Shown in pieces: positions 34,414-41,797 of a DNA stretch of 41,797 nucleotides. Numbering within the stretch: the stretch's first letter is position 1; every line of letters starts with the position of its first letter. Origin of the DNA: RUG14300 sp964619685 (lineage in GTDB: Bacteria; Bacillota; Clostridia; Christensenellales; CAG-1252); assembly GCA_964619685.1 (NCBI GenBank), contig CAZUET010000004.1:1-41797 (forward strand), read 5' to 3'. The position numbers and the translations under genes were made by a program. Below the pieces are notes generated by a model. The model searched no databases. It was not told the DNA's origin and saw only the letters and a list, made by a program, of their open reading frames with translations.

Positions 34414-36288
34414 ATGAAAAACGCATTTACCAAAGTATTGTTATTGATATTATGCGTCGTTATGGTTTTGTCGTTGGTGGCATGTAATAATACCCCCAAC
34501 AATGATGTAGACCTCGACGATGAAGGTAACATTATATTTAAACCCGACCAAGGAGTAACTAAGGTTACCTTCTGGGCAAACTGTGACGGTGTGGAAAAGA
34601 AGGTATTTGATAATATCGTAGCGCAGTTCAATGCTCAATATAAAGGTCAGATTGAGGTTAGAATGGTTCCAAAATCCGGCGGCAACTACGAGACCCTTTT
34701 GACAACATCTCTTGCAGGCTCCAATCCTCCCGATGTATTTTATGTCGGTGACGCAGGTTATAAGGCTTATGCAGAGGAAGGCTATTTATTAAACATTTCC
34801 GATTTTATATCTAAGAGTCAAGTTTATAAGCTCGACACAATGTGGTCTAATGTAACCGAGCGTTATAAGTATGATACCGTTACAGGTTTGACCAATACCG
34901 AAAGTGGTAGCTATTACGGCGTTCCTAAGGATCTTGGTCCTACCGTAATTTACTATAACGAAACCTACTTCAAGGATGCAGGAATCAAGATCATAAGCGT
35001 TGACGAAGAAGGTCTTGCAGCATTTAATGCAGGTGGTAAGGACGACCGTGGTCAAACTAAGGCAGATGTAGGTATTTCTGCAAGTGTTGAAGTAAAAGAA
35101 AAGGGTTTCTTCAATATCGATGGTCAATGGTATTTCAATAACCAAATACCTATGAGTTGGGAAGAAACAAATGTATGCGCAACTATGGTTCAAGATTATA
35201 TGCGTAAACCTAAGGATGAGGGCGGTGCAGGTAAATCCAATGGTTACGGATACTTCACAGAATGGTGGTTCAACTATGGTTGGTCTGTAGGTGGCGATTG
35301 TATTCAAGCTATTCCTACAGATAACGCTGATTACCGTGGTTACTACTATGATTTCACCCTTATGGATAATACTCCTAACTACATAGTTGCAGATAACTAT
35401 GAGGGTAGCATTAAGATCGGTAGCAACAACTACAAGGCAGGCGAAATCGTAGAATATACCGATAAGATAGATTTATCGGCCTACGGTGAAACTCCCGATG
35501 TAACACAGCTTGTAGCTAATAAGGGTAGTTACTCTATAACAAACGAGGTGCAGAATTTGGTAAACGAGGGTGTTCTTAAGGTTCTCCCCAGCCAAAGAGA
35601 GGCATTCACCGAGTTTGTTCGTATTGCAGCTAAGAAATCCACTCTCGTAGACGAGGTTGACGGCGAAAAGCTTTATGGTTATGGTATTACACCTTATCCT
35701 AACGATATCGGCGGTGACGCTGGTAAGACTAATCACTTCGTTAGCGGTCAACTTGGTATGCTCGTAGACGGTCGTTGGAATGTTACCAACTTCCGTGAAA
35801 AAATGGATGCATTGTTTGAGTGGGATGTAGCTCCTCTACCTATGTATAAAGAGTATGATTCAGACGGTAATGTTACCGTTCATGGTGTAGAAGCAGGTCA
35901 CAGTGGTTCTGTTGCTCTTTGTATCAGCAGTAAGAGTAAGGTATCTGCAGCTGCTTGGAAGTTTATCGAGTTCTGTGGCAGTGAAGCAGGTCAAACATTA
36001 CAAGCCGATGCAGGCTTTGCTATTCCTCTACAAAAGGAGCTTGCAAACAGTGAGGTATTCTTACAATCTACTCAAAATCCTCGTAACTCTAAGATATTCC
36101 TTGATGCAACCGAGTACGAAACTGCAGGTGACTGGTGGTATCTAAGAGATAATCAATGGATAGACGATTGGGCAAATGTTCTTAACGGTTCTGTTCGTAA
36201 CGGTACTGTTACAATGACTCAATTCTACAATAGTAAGGAATACAATAATACCTACAATCTATTGATTAAATACGCTAAAAAACAATAA
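34414..36288 (+). CDS. Sugar ABC transporter substrate-binding lipoprotein (SBP family 1)
   Basis: The 624-residue lipoprotein (lipobox SLVACN, C25) belongs to the MalE/UgpB-like family. Visible marks are VTFWANCDGVEKKVFDNIVAQFN, GNYETLLTTSLAGSNPPDVFYVGD, a central PKDLGPTVIYYNETYFKDAGI, GQLGMLVDGRWN and VALCISSKSKVSAAAWKFIEF. ATG 34414 is chosen because GGAGG (34404-34408) precedes it; the ATG at 34402 overlaps that site. Family 1 proteins usually have about 420-450 residues. The extra 170 or so lie mainly between residues 165 and 400, rich in aromatic residues and including CIQAIPTDNADYRGYYYDF, and may build a larger binding face for oligosaccharides. A hairpin without a U-tract follows (36297-36318). 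Confidence 0.92.
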   Translation: MKNAFTKVLLLILCVVMVLSLVACNNTPNNDVDLDDEGNIIFKPDQGVTKVTFWANCDGVEKKVFDNIVAQFNAQYKGQIEVRMVPKSGGNYETLLTTSLAGSNPPDVFYVGDAGYKAYAEEGYLLNISDFISKSQVYKLDTMWSNVTERYKYDTVTGLTNTESGSYYGVPKDLGPTVIYYNETYFKDAGIKIISVDEEGLAAFNAGGKDDRGQTKADVGISASVEVKEKGFFNIDGQWYFNNQIPMSWEETNVCATMVQDYMRKPKDEGGAGKSNGYGYFTEWWFNYGWSVGGDCIQAIPTDNADYRGYYYDFTLMDNTPNYIVADNYEGSIKIGSNNYKAGEIVEYTDKIDLSAYGETPDVTQLVANKGSYSITNEVQNLVNEGVLKVLPSQREAFTEFVRIAAKKSTLVDEVDGEKLYGYGITPYPNDIGGDAGKTNHFVSGQLGMLVDGRWNVTNFREKMDALFEWDVAPLPMYKEYDSDGNVTVHGVEAGHSGSVALCISSKSKVSAAAWKFIEFCGSEAGQTLQADAGFAIPLQKELANSEVFLQSTQNPRNSKIFLDATEYETAGDWWYLRDNQWIDDWANVLNGSVRNGTVTMTQFYNSKEYNNTYNLLIKYAKKQ

Positions 36289-36296
36289 CTCAATTA

Positions 36297-36318
36297 GGGC
36301 AGACCGCTCGGTCTGCCC
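36297..36318 (+). other. Intercistronic stem-loop after the sugar-binding protein gene
   Basis: A perfect 9-bp GC-rich stem (GGGCAGACC, loop GCTC, GGTCTGCCC) begins 9 bases after the stop codon. It is followed by ACCAATAAACAG, with no U-tract. Its position after the binding-protein gene and before the permease mirrors the hairpin at 17026-17053, consistent with differential mRNA stability. Confidence 0.75.
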
Positions 36319-36364
36319 ACCAATAAACAGTAAATAGGAGCAAATGCTCACAAGGAGATATTAC

Positions 36365-37273
36365 ATGTATCTTGATAGTATTTACAAAAAAAGAAGACGG
36401 ATGAATAAGGAGAACATAAGTGGCTTCTTATTATCTATTATGCCTGTATTGGGCTTCGTTATTTTTGGACTGATACCTATGGTATTGGCTTTATATATGT
36501 CCTTTACCGATGTTAAATTCTTCAGTTTCGAAGGAGTGTCTTTTAATCACGGTGCCAACTACAAGTTTGTATTGAGCGATCCGCTGTTTTGGAAGTCGTT
36601 GACCAATACCCTTTATATGAGTGTTTCGACCTTTATAAATATAGTATTGGCATTGATAGTAGCATTCTTGCTTACCAAAAATATCAAGGGCAAAAAGGTA
36701 TTTAGAACCATTTATTTTATTCCTTATGTTTGCTCGGTAGTTGCTATTACCCTTATGTGGCAGTGGATATTCAACACCCAATATGGTATAGTTAACCAAT
36801 TATTCAGCCCCGAGGGTGCGGAAAAGATAAACTGGTGGGGCAACCCCGATACATTTATCCCATGTCTTATCATTATGGGAGTTTGGTCGGGTACAGGCTT
36901 TGGTATTATTCTTTATGGTGCTGCCCTAACTAATGTAAACAGCTCATTATATGAAGCAGCTCGTGTAGACGGTGCAAACTCCTTCCAAAGCTTCCTACAT
37001 ATCACACTTCCGTCTATATCGCCTACCACCTTTTATCTACTGATAACAGGTATAATAGGTTCTTTACAGGAATTTGCTCGTCCTCAGATCATTTCAGGAT
37101 CGGGCGGTCCCGATAATGTAGGTGTAACAGTGGTCTTCTATCTATGGCGTTATGCTTTCGATTATCACGAGATGGGTATTGCAGCCGCAACATCGTGGAT
37201 ATTGGCAATTATTATTTTGGGATTGACATTGCTCAATTTCGCAATTTCTAAGCTGTGGGTCAGCGAAGATTAA
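36365..37273 (+). CDS. Sugar ABC transporter permease, MalF/UgpA type
   Basis: The 302-residue permease has six membrane helices. It begins with a basic tail (YKKRRRMNKENISG) and then FLLSIMPVLGFVIFGLIPMV. The EAA loop is LYEAARVDGANSFQSFLHITLPSISP. ATG 36365 follows AAGGAG (36352-36357) at 7 bases; the in-frame ATG at 36344 precedes that site. It pairs with the next gene to make the sugar channel. Confidence 0.93.
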   Translation: MYLDSIYKKRRRMNKENISGFLLSIMPVLGFVIFGLIPMVLALYMSFTDVKFFSFEGVSFNHGANYKFVLSDPLFWKSLTNTLYMSVSTFINIVLALIVAFLLTKNIKGKKVFRTIYFIPYVCSVVAITLMWQWIFNTQYGIVNQLFSPEGAEKINWWGNPDTFIPCLIIMGVWSGTGFGIILYGAALTNVNSSLYEAARVDGANSFQSFLHITLPSISPTTFYLLITGIIGSLQEFARPQIISGSGGPDNVGVTVVFYLWRYAFDYHEMGIAAATSWILAIIILGLTLLNFAISKLWVSED

Positions 37274-37284
37274 GAGGTGATGCT

Positions 37285-38181
37285 ATGAATAGTATGATAC
37301 ATTTAAATAAAAGCGGTAAGCTATCCAGAGCATCAAAGGTCCGTAGAATCGTTAGTAAGGTCTGTATATATTTGGCTCTTATAATTTTTGCAATTTGGAT
37401 ACTTGCTCCGTTTTCGATCGTTCTTATGACATCGTTTAAGGGGTGGTATGAAGCAATGGATCCCGAGTTTTCCTTCTTCCCTAAGGAGTTTACGCTCGAA
37501 GGCTATAAGAATATATTTACCTATACCATTTCGGACTCTATGCCCATTGTTATTAAGGGATTTTTAAATACCTTACTTATAGTATTACCCCCTACATTAT
37601 TTGGTCTTTTCTTCTCGGCGATGAGTGCATATGCATTCGCTAAATTGAGATTTAAGGGTAAAAACGCATTGTTCTCAATTTTGCTTGCAACAATGATGAT
37701 CCCCGGCTCTATAATGCTTACTCCGTCATATTTGATCTATGATATGATAGGTTGGGTAAATACTCCGTTGCCCCTTATGATTCCCGGTGCATTCGGTGCT
37801 GCTACCTGCGTGTTCTTCATGCGTCAGTTCTACACCGGAATTCCCACAGAATTAATAGAGGCTGCCAAGCTTGACGGTATGGGCTATTTTAGAATTTTCT
37901 GGAGAATAATGGTTCCGTTGAGTGTACCGGCACTATTTGCTCAAGGTTTATTAGGCTTTATCGGCGGATATAACGATTATTTTGGACCGTATCTATATTT
38001 GCAGGATGAACAATGGATGACTCTTCAGCTTGCATTGACTCAATTCCAAGGATCATATTCGAGTGATATACCTACAATTATGGCAGGTGCCGTAGTTGCC
38101 TTGATCCCAACATTAATTATTTATGTAGTTGCTCAAAAATATTTCATCGAAGGTATTGCTACTACAGGTATGAAACTATAA
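37285..38181 (+). CDS. Sugar ABC transporter permease, MalG/UgpE type
   Basis: The 298-residue permease has six helices. It starts with a basic segment (KSGKLSRASKVRRIVSK) and a helix ending WILAPFSIVLMTSFK. The EAA loop is ELIEAAKLDGMGYFRIFWRI, and it ends YFIEGIATTGMKL, typical of the family. ATG 37285 follows AGAGGTGA, which overlaps the end of the upstream permease; a GTG at 37255 would extend into that gene. No ATPase gene follows, so the pair presumably shares a multi-sugar MsmK/UgpC-type ATPase encoded elsewhere, as is common in Firmicutes. Confidence 0.93.
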   Translation: MNSMIHLNKSGKLSRASKVRRIVSKVCIYLALIIFAIWILAPFSIVLMTSFKGWYEAMDPEFSFFPKEFTLEGYKNIFTYTISDSMPIVIKGFLNTLLIVLPPTLFGLFFSAMSAYAFAKLRFKGKNALFSILLATMMIPGSIMLTPSYLIYDMIGWVNTPLPLMIPGAFGAATCVFFMRQFYTGIPTELIEAAKLDGMGYFRIFWRIMVPLSVPALFAQGLLGFIGGYNDYFGPYLYLQDEQWMTLQLALTQFQGSYSSDIPTIMAGAVVALIPTLIIYVVAQKYFIEGIATTGMKL

Positions 38182-38209
38182 CCCTGTACCGTTATTGCGG
38201 TCTAATTCC

Positions 38210-38225
38210 ACACGGCGTGCCGTGT
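38210..38225 (+). other. Intercistronic stem-loop before the GH43 lipoprotein gene
   Basis: ACACGG-CGTG-CCGTGT forms a compact GC-rich hairpin between the second permease and the GH43 lipoprotein gene. The following ATAAATTAAAAAAG has no U-tract. A weaker ACCG...CGGT hairpin lies just before it (38188-38201). Confidence 0.5.
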
Positions 38226-38255
38226 ATAAATTAAAAAAGAGAGGAACATATAACT

Positions 38256-40661
38256 ATGAAAAAAATTCTTGTATTTCTTTTATTGGTCGTTATGGTAGCA
38301 CTTCTCGTTGTTCCGGTAGGTTGTACTCCTACGGAAAATAAGGATGACGAGCCTACCACAGAGGGTGTATTCTCCTATACGACTAATGCCACGATGAGCA
38401 GTACGGATTATAATAAGAATCTTTACTATATCAACGAGTTAAAATTCGAAATCGCCGATCCCGATGTTATATATATCGAAGAGGGCGAGGAGAAAGGCTG
38501 GTTCTATGCATATGGTACCAGTGACTTGGTTGGATGTTTCGGTATTCAATGCTGGCGTAGTAAGGACCTTACGAACTGGGAATACCGTTCGGTCGCATAT
38601 AAACCTGATTTTTCAGTTGATTGGGATGTATATAATCACTGGGCACCCGAAATTATTTATGATAAAGATTTTGGCGGATATCTGCTTTTCTTCAATGCAG
38701 ACCATATTAACCGCAATCAAAAGTGTATCGATGTAGCGTTCTCTGAGAATCCTTACGGACCCTTTGAATCACTTTCTACCAATAACGAGCCTGCTTACGA
38801 TTTTTCGAGCCGTAACTCTAAAATACCTGCAGAGCTTGCTCGTAGCCAAGCTATCGATGTACACCCATATATCGATCCTCAAACAGGCGACAGGTATCTC
38901 TACTACTCAGGATACGGATATGACGGTAATAATACATGGCACAACCAAACCATCTTTGGTGTTAAATTAAACGACTGGATGACTCCCGATTATTCCACCG
39001 TTAAGGAGCTTACTAAACTCTATAACTCCACCACAGATAGAGATGATATGGATATCGATGAGGGCTCAGGTGTTGCTTCCGTTAATGAGGCTGCTTATAT
39101 GTATTACTATGAGGGTAAGTATTATCTAACTTTCTCGGTCTATGCATATACTCAACCTATGTATCAGGTCCGTCAAGCTATAGCAGACAGCCCCTTGGGT
39201 GATTTTACCAAGATCCAACCTGCAGAGGGCGGTCAAATTTTAGCAACGGATAGTGCTTGGGACGGATTTATATCCAGTGCAGGTCACCACTGCTTTATTG
39301 AGTGCGGTGATCAGCTAATGATTGCATATCACACCTTTTTAAACCGTAGCGACATCGGTAACGGCAGAGCGCTTGCTGTTGACACTATCAGCTTTGTTGA
39401 AAATGCAAATGGCTTAAAGGTAATGCATGCAAACGGTCCTACCTATTCTTATCAACCTCTGCCCGAAGAAATCTCCGGATATAAGAATTTGGCACCTTTA
39501 GCAACCGTTGAGGTAAATAACACTGCAGACGATAGTGATGTAGCATATCTTACCGACGGACTTATCAAGATCCACTCCATTGACCCGGTTAAGGAATTTG
39601 AGACCAATGGCGGTGACACCGTTATAACCTTAACATTTGACGATTTTGTATCTGTTCGCTCTATACTTATTTATAATAGTACCATTTATGATAAAGCATT
39701 CTGGGGAATTAATAGTCTTAAATTGCATTATAAGTCGGGTGCTAATACAACTGATGTAGTTGAAGTAAAGGGTATTCACTTGGATAACGATTGGAATGCA
39801 GATAATTTCTTTGAAATCATTTATCCCGGTACAAACAGCATTATCGAGTTTGACGAGCTTCCTGTAAATAAGATCGAGATCACCGTAAGAGCCGAGAATG
39901 CACTTGCATTTAATGAAATAATGGTACTCGGTAAAGAAGTTGAAAATCCTGCTGCAGTTACCAAGTTTGTAGAATATACCTATGACGAGCCTTCATTCGG
40001 TAATCCTTTACCCGTTTATGAAAGTGCTTCCTTCGGTAAAGCAGGTCCCTTCACAAGTAATTATGGCTATGACCTGACCCACGACGACGGCACCGAAAAT
40101 GCCTATGTAGAAAAAACCTGGTGCGGTGACCAACAAGAGCTATTCTTTAAGGATGTCGTATCCACTAATTTCTATGTAGAAGTTGAAATGTCTGTACTTG
40201 ATCATACCATTCCATTTAAGGGAAATAAATATCCTAAGATTGGTATCAAGATGAATTCATTGACCAATTACTACGCATTCTTTAATATTGACTGCTTGGA
40301 ATCTTATCAAGGTCAAAATGTAGGTTGGGTAGAAAGCAATGCTGCAGGTAATGACTATTTGTGGAATAACTATGCATCACAGTCAAGATATGTATGTCCC
40401 ATATCCTATTCAGGCGAGGATTACACTAAGTTGGCTATTGCTCGTATTGGCGGTAAGGTATGGTTGTTCGTTAACGACACTCTTGCATTTGCTCTTACAA
40501 ACGGCGAAATGACCGGATTTAACGATGATGATGGTACTGCTTGTGGTGTATCGTTCTTGACCTACGATTCTTATACAAGATTCCGCAATTACTCCATTAC
40601 CGATGATGTAAATGAAGTAGTAGCTAAGCTTGCAGAACTTAAAATTAACCCTAACAACTAA
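38256..40661 (+). CDS. Surface GH43 lipoprotein with discoidin-like and LamG-like modules
   Basis: The 801-residue lipoprotein (VPVGCTP lipobox, C23) has a GH43 propeller at about residues 60-400. Catalytic acids are D68 (IADPDVIYI), D201 (QAIDVHPYIDPQTG) and E278 (SVNEAAYMYYYEGKYY). NHWAPEIIYDKDFGGYLLFF is a further family mark. Residues about 410-555 resemble an F5/8 or CBM32 domain (NLAPLATVEVNNTADDSD, KIEITVRAENALAFNEIMVLG). The C-terminal 230 residues resemble a concanavalin-type sandwich (KIGIKMNSLTNYYAFFN) much like those in the esterase lipoprotein. GAGAGGA precedes the ATG. It should cut arabinose- or xylose-containing polysaccharide outside the cell and feed the transporter. It is the last gene before the terminator. 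Confidence 0.9.
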   Translation: MKKILVFLLLVVMVALLVVPVGCTPTENKDDEPTTEGVFSYTTNATMSSTDYNKNLYYINELKFEIADPDVIYIEEGEEKGWFYAYGTSDLVGCFGIQCWRSKDLTNWEYRSVAYKPDFSVDWDVYNHWAPEIIYDKDFGGYLLFFNADHINRNQKCIDVAFSENPYGPFESLSTNNEPAYDFSSRNSKIPAELARSQAIDVHPYIDPQTGDRYLYYSGYGYDGNNTWHNQTIFGVKLNDWMTPDYSTVKELTKLYNSTTDRDDMDIDEGSGVASVNEAAYMYYYEGKYYLTFSVYAYTQPMYQVRQAIADSPLGDFTKIQPAEGGQILATDSAWDGFISSAGHHCFIECGDQLMIAYHTFLNRSDIGNGRALAVDTISFVENANGLKVMHANGPTYSYQPLPEEISGYKNLAPLATVEVNNTADDSDVAYLTDGLIKIHSIDPVKEFETNGGDTVITLTFDDFVSVRSILIYNSTIYDKAFWGINSLKLHYKSGANTTDVVEVKGIHLDNDWNADNFFEIIYPGTNSIIEFDELPVNKIEITVRAENALAFNEIMVLGKEVENPAAVTKFVEYTYDEPSFGNPLPVYESASFGKAGPFTSNYGYDLTHDDGTENAYVEKTWCGDQQELFFKDVVSTNFYVEVEMSVLDHTIPFKGNKYPKIGIKMNSLTNYYAFFNIDCLESYQGQNVGWVESNAAGNDYLWNNYASQSRYVCPISYSGEDYTKLAIARIGGKVWLFVNDTLAFALTNGEMTGFNDDDGTACGVSFLTYDSYTRFRNYSITDDVNEVVAKLAELKINPNN

Positions 40662-40669
40662 TTATTATA

Positions 40670-40762
40670 GGCTCGTGGTAATGCGAGCCGATAAGCTGTA
40701 AGAATAGGTTCGGGGAGAATGCCTATATGGAAATTTTTCCCGAACTTGGATTACGGCTTTTT
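40670..40762 (+). terminator. Two-part terminator closing the GH43/sugar-ABC locus
   Basis: A first hairpin GGCTCG...CGAGCC (40670-40689) is followed by a long interrupted hairpin. In it, AAGCTGTAA (40693-40701) pairs with TTACGGCTT (40751-40759), enclosing GTTCGGGGA (40708-40716) paired with TTCCCGAAC (40737-40745). The structure ends in TTTTT. The size and internal loops are more elaborate than a simple terminator. Confidence 0.75.
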
Positions 40763-40794
40763 ATATATGCATTTTAAAAATAATATAAAATCAC

Positions 40795-40822
40795 TTGATT
40801 CTATTTGCTTAATCGGTATAAT
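40795..40822 (+). promoter_or_regulatory. Promoter of the last gene pair
   Basis: TTGATT (40795-40800) and TATAAT (40817-40822) are 16 bases apart. The inferred start is near 40829, 28 bases before the ATG at 40857. AGGAG is at 40841-40845. Confidence 0.6.
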
Positions 40823-40856
40823 AGAATAAGTAAGAAATTTAGGAGCATTCAAACAA

Positions 40857-41342
40857 ATGGCACTCGAAAAGGTATTCGATACAGCAGCTGTCGAGAAGAT
40901 CAATAGTAATAATAAAAGGCGTATAACGGTGTTTAGTTGTATCACCGCATTATTCGTTGCTTGTTGTGTGGTGTTCATTGTATTGGCTGTTCGTGATATT
41001 TTATCCTGTACATTGTGCTGGATAGTAAATTCGATAATAACAGTACCGTATATATGGTATGTGGTTGCATTTATTAAGCTACCCCCTCAATATACCTTAC
41101 TGAAACGTTTTGCGGAAAAGCTTAGAGATGCGGATAAAAGTTATTTTCATCTCGAATATACCGCAATTGGTGAGTCGACTACCGTCGACGAAATAGAATA
41201 TACCGAGCTTTTGTTCGGTGACCGATTATTTTTATTTCCCTCGTATCTTGAAAACCCCCTTGAATTGGGAAAGAGCTATTCAATCGCTACTGTTGGTAGT
41301 GTAATAGTTGAATACGAGAGTGATGAGGGAGTACGAACATGA
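40857..41342 (+). CDS. Two-helix membrane protein of unknown function
   Basis: The 161-residue protein has two adjacent membrane helices (about residues 24-46 and 51-72) joined by a short loop (RDILSCTLC). A soluble C-terminal domain of about 85 residues follows, with beta-rich text (HLEYTAIGESTTVDE, DRLFLFPSYLENP). I recognise no family. It overlaps the next start by 4 bases (ATGA), so the two are translationally coupled. It may be an anchor or partner of that protein. Confidence 0.75.
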   Translation: MALEKVFDTAAVEKINSNNKRRITVFSCITALFVACCVVFIVLAVRDILSCTLCWIVNSIITVPYIWYVVAFIKLPPQYTLLKRFAEKLRDADKSYFHLEYTAIGESTTVDEIEYTELLFGDRLFLFPSYLENPLELGKSYSIATVGSVIVEYESDEGVRT

Positions 41343-41797
41343 CGGCTAAAAAGTATTTATTTACAAGAGTATGGATATGGGTCGTTATTATCGTAGTTGC
41401 ATTTGCTTCCTGGGGTTTTGCATTTTATTGGATATCGCTACCGGCATCGAATAAGACGCTTCAAGTGTGGATAGGCTCCACTGAATGGTTAACTGAGGAT
41501 GTCGAAAAAGATATAAAGAATCTGTCCGATAGTTATGGTATGGAAGAGTGTACTATAGGTACATATGATCCTACCAATTCTATGTATGCCCAAGCCTTTG
41601 CTACACGAGCTACCTCGATAGATATTTTCATATTGAAAAAAGACGAGGCATTGGCGATTGCTACCGCTAAGCTATTCCGTGAAATAACGGTTGAAGGCGA
41701 TACGCTTATATTTGAAGAGAAAATAATAGGCGTTAATGTAGGAGATGATATGTATCTTCTATTTAGTGCCAATTCACATAAAAACGATGTGCTTTTA
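41339..41797 (+). CDS. Membrane-anchored protein of unknown function, cut by the window end
   Basis: An open frame of 153 codons begins at ATG 41339, overlapping the upstream stop, and runs off the window. The product has an N-terminal membrane helix (about residues 11-33, VWIWVVIIVVAFASWGFAFY) and then an extracytoplasmic part containing LQVWIGSTEWLTEDVEKDIK and ATRATSIDIFILKKDEALAI. The alternation of short strands with a D-I-F-I-L strand recalls a reduced ABC binding-protein lobe, but I cannot confirm a family from this portion. Confidence 0.65.
   Translation, partial: MTAKKYLFTRVWIWVVIIVVAFASWGFAFYWISLPASNKTLQVWIGSTEWLTEDVEKDIKNLSDSYGMEECTIGTYDPTNSMYAQAFATRATSIDIFILKKDEALAIATAKLFREITVEGDTLIFEEKIIGVNVGDDMYLLFSANSHKNDVLL

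Overview
The window looks like part of a metagenome-assembled genome of a low-GC Bacillota (Clostridia-type) anaerobe that degrades protein and plant glycan, probably a gut or rumen species. The reasons are AT-rich DNA with AGGAGG-type ribosome sites and TTGACA/TATAAT promoters, Gram-positive lipoproteins, a C-terminally membrane-anchored surface protein, family 43 glycosidases with LacI control, and a 100-N scaffold gap at 1984-2083. The species cannot be named from sequence alone. No tRNA, rRNA, CRISPR array or insertion sequence was seen.

Layout. (1) 1-1051: a YitT/DUF2179 membrane protein, then a bidirectional terminator. (2) 1131-3637, minus strand: a three-gene membrane redox operon made of a protein with a CD1871A-like CXXC tail, a NapH-like polyferredoxin interrupted by the gap, and a TlpA-like thioredoxin. 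It diverges from (3) 3841-5127, an L-cysteine desulfidase of the CyuA family. Both promoters lie in the 203-bp gap between them. (4) 5488-26282, plus strand: nine tightly spaced genes encoding a 2537-residue surface subtilase with BspA-type leucine-rich repeats, an InlB/GLUG-like lipoprotein, OppA, OppB, OppC, OppD, OppF, an 84-residue membrane protein and a 1398-residue repeat lipoprotein. A clear terminator closes the unit. (5) 26674-40762, plus strand: a consensus promoter, a possible 59-codon leaderless ORF, an intracellular GH43, an 1809-residue lipoprotein with an SGNH esterase and several sugar-binding-like domains, a LacI regulator, a sugar ABC transporter (binding protein and two permeases, no ATPase) and a GH43 lipoprotein, then a long terminator hairpin. 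(6) 40795-end: a new promoter and two membrane proteins of unknown function, the last cut by the window edge.

How the parts work together. Block 4 reads as a protein-foraging locus: the anchored subtilase cuts protein at the cell surface, OppA and its transporter import the peptides, and the repeat lipoproteins may bind substrate. Block 5 is a hemicellulose-type locus: surface GH43 and esterase trim the glycan, the ABC system imports oligosaccharides using an ATPase encoded elsewhere, and the intracellular GH43 finishes them. Several gene junctions in blocks 4 and 5 carry strong stem-loops without a U-tract, which suggests RNA processing or stabilisation that sets different protein levels within one transcript.
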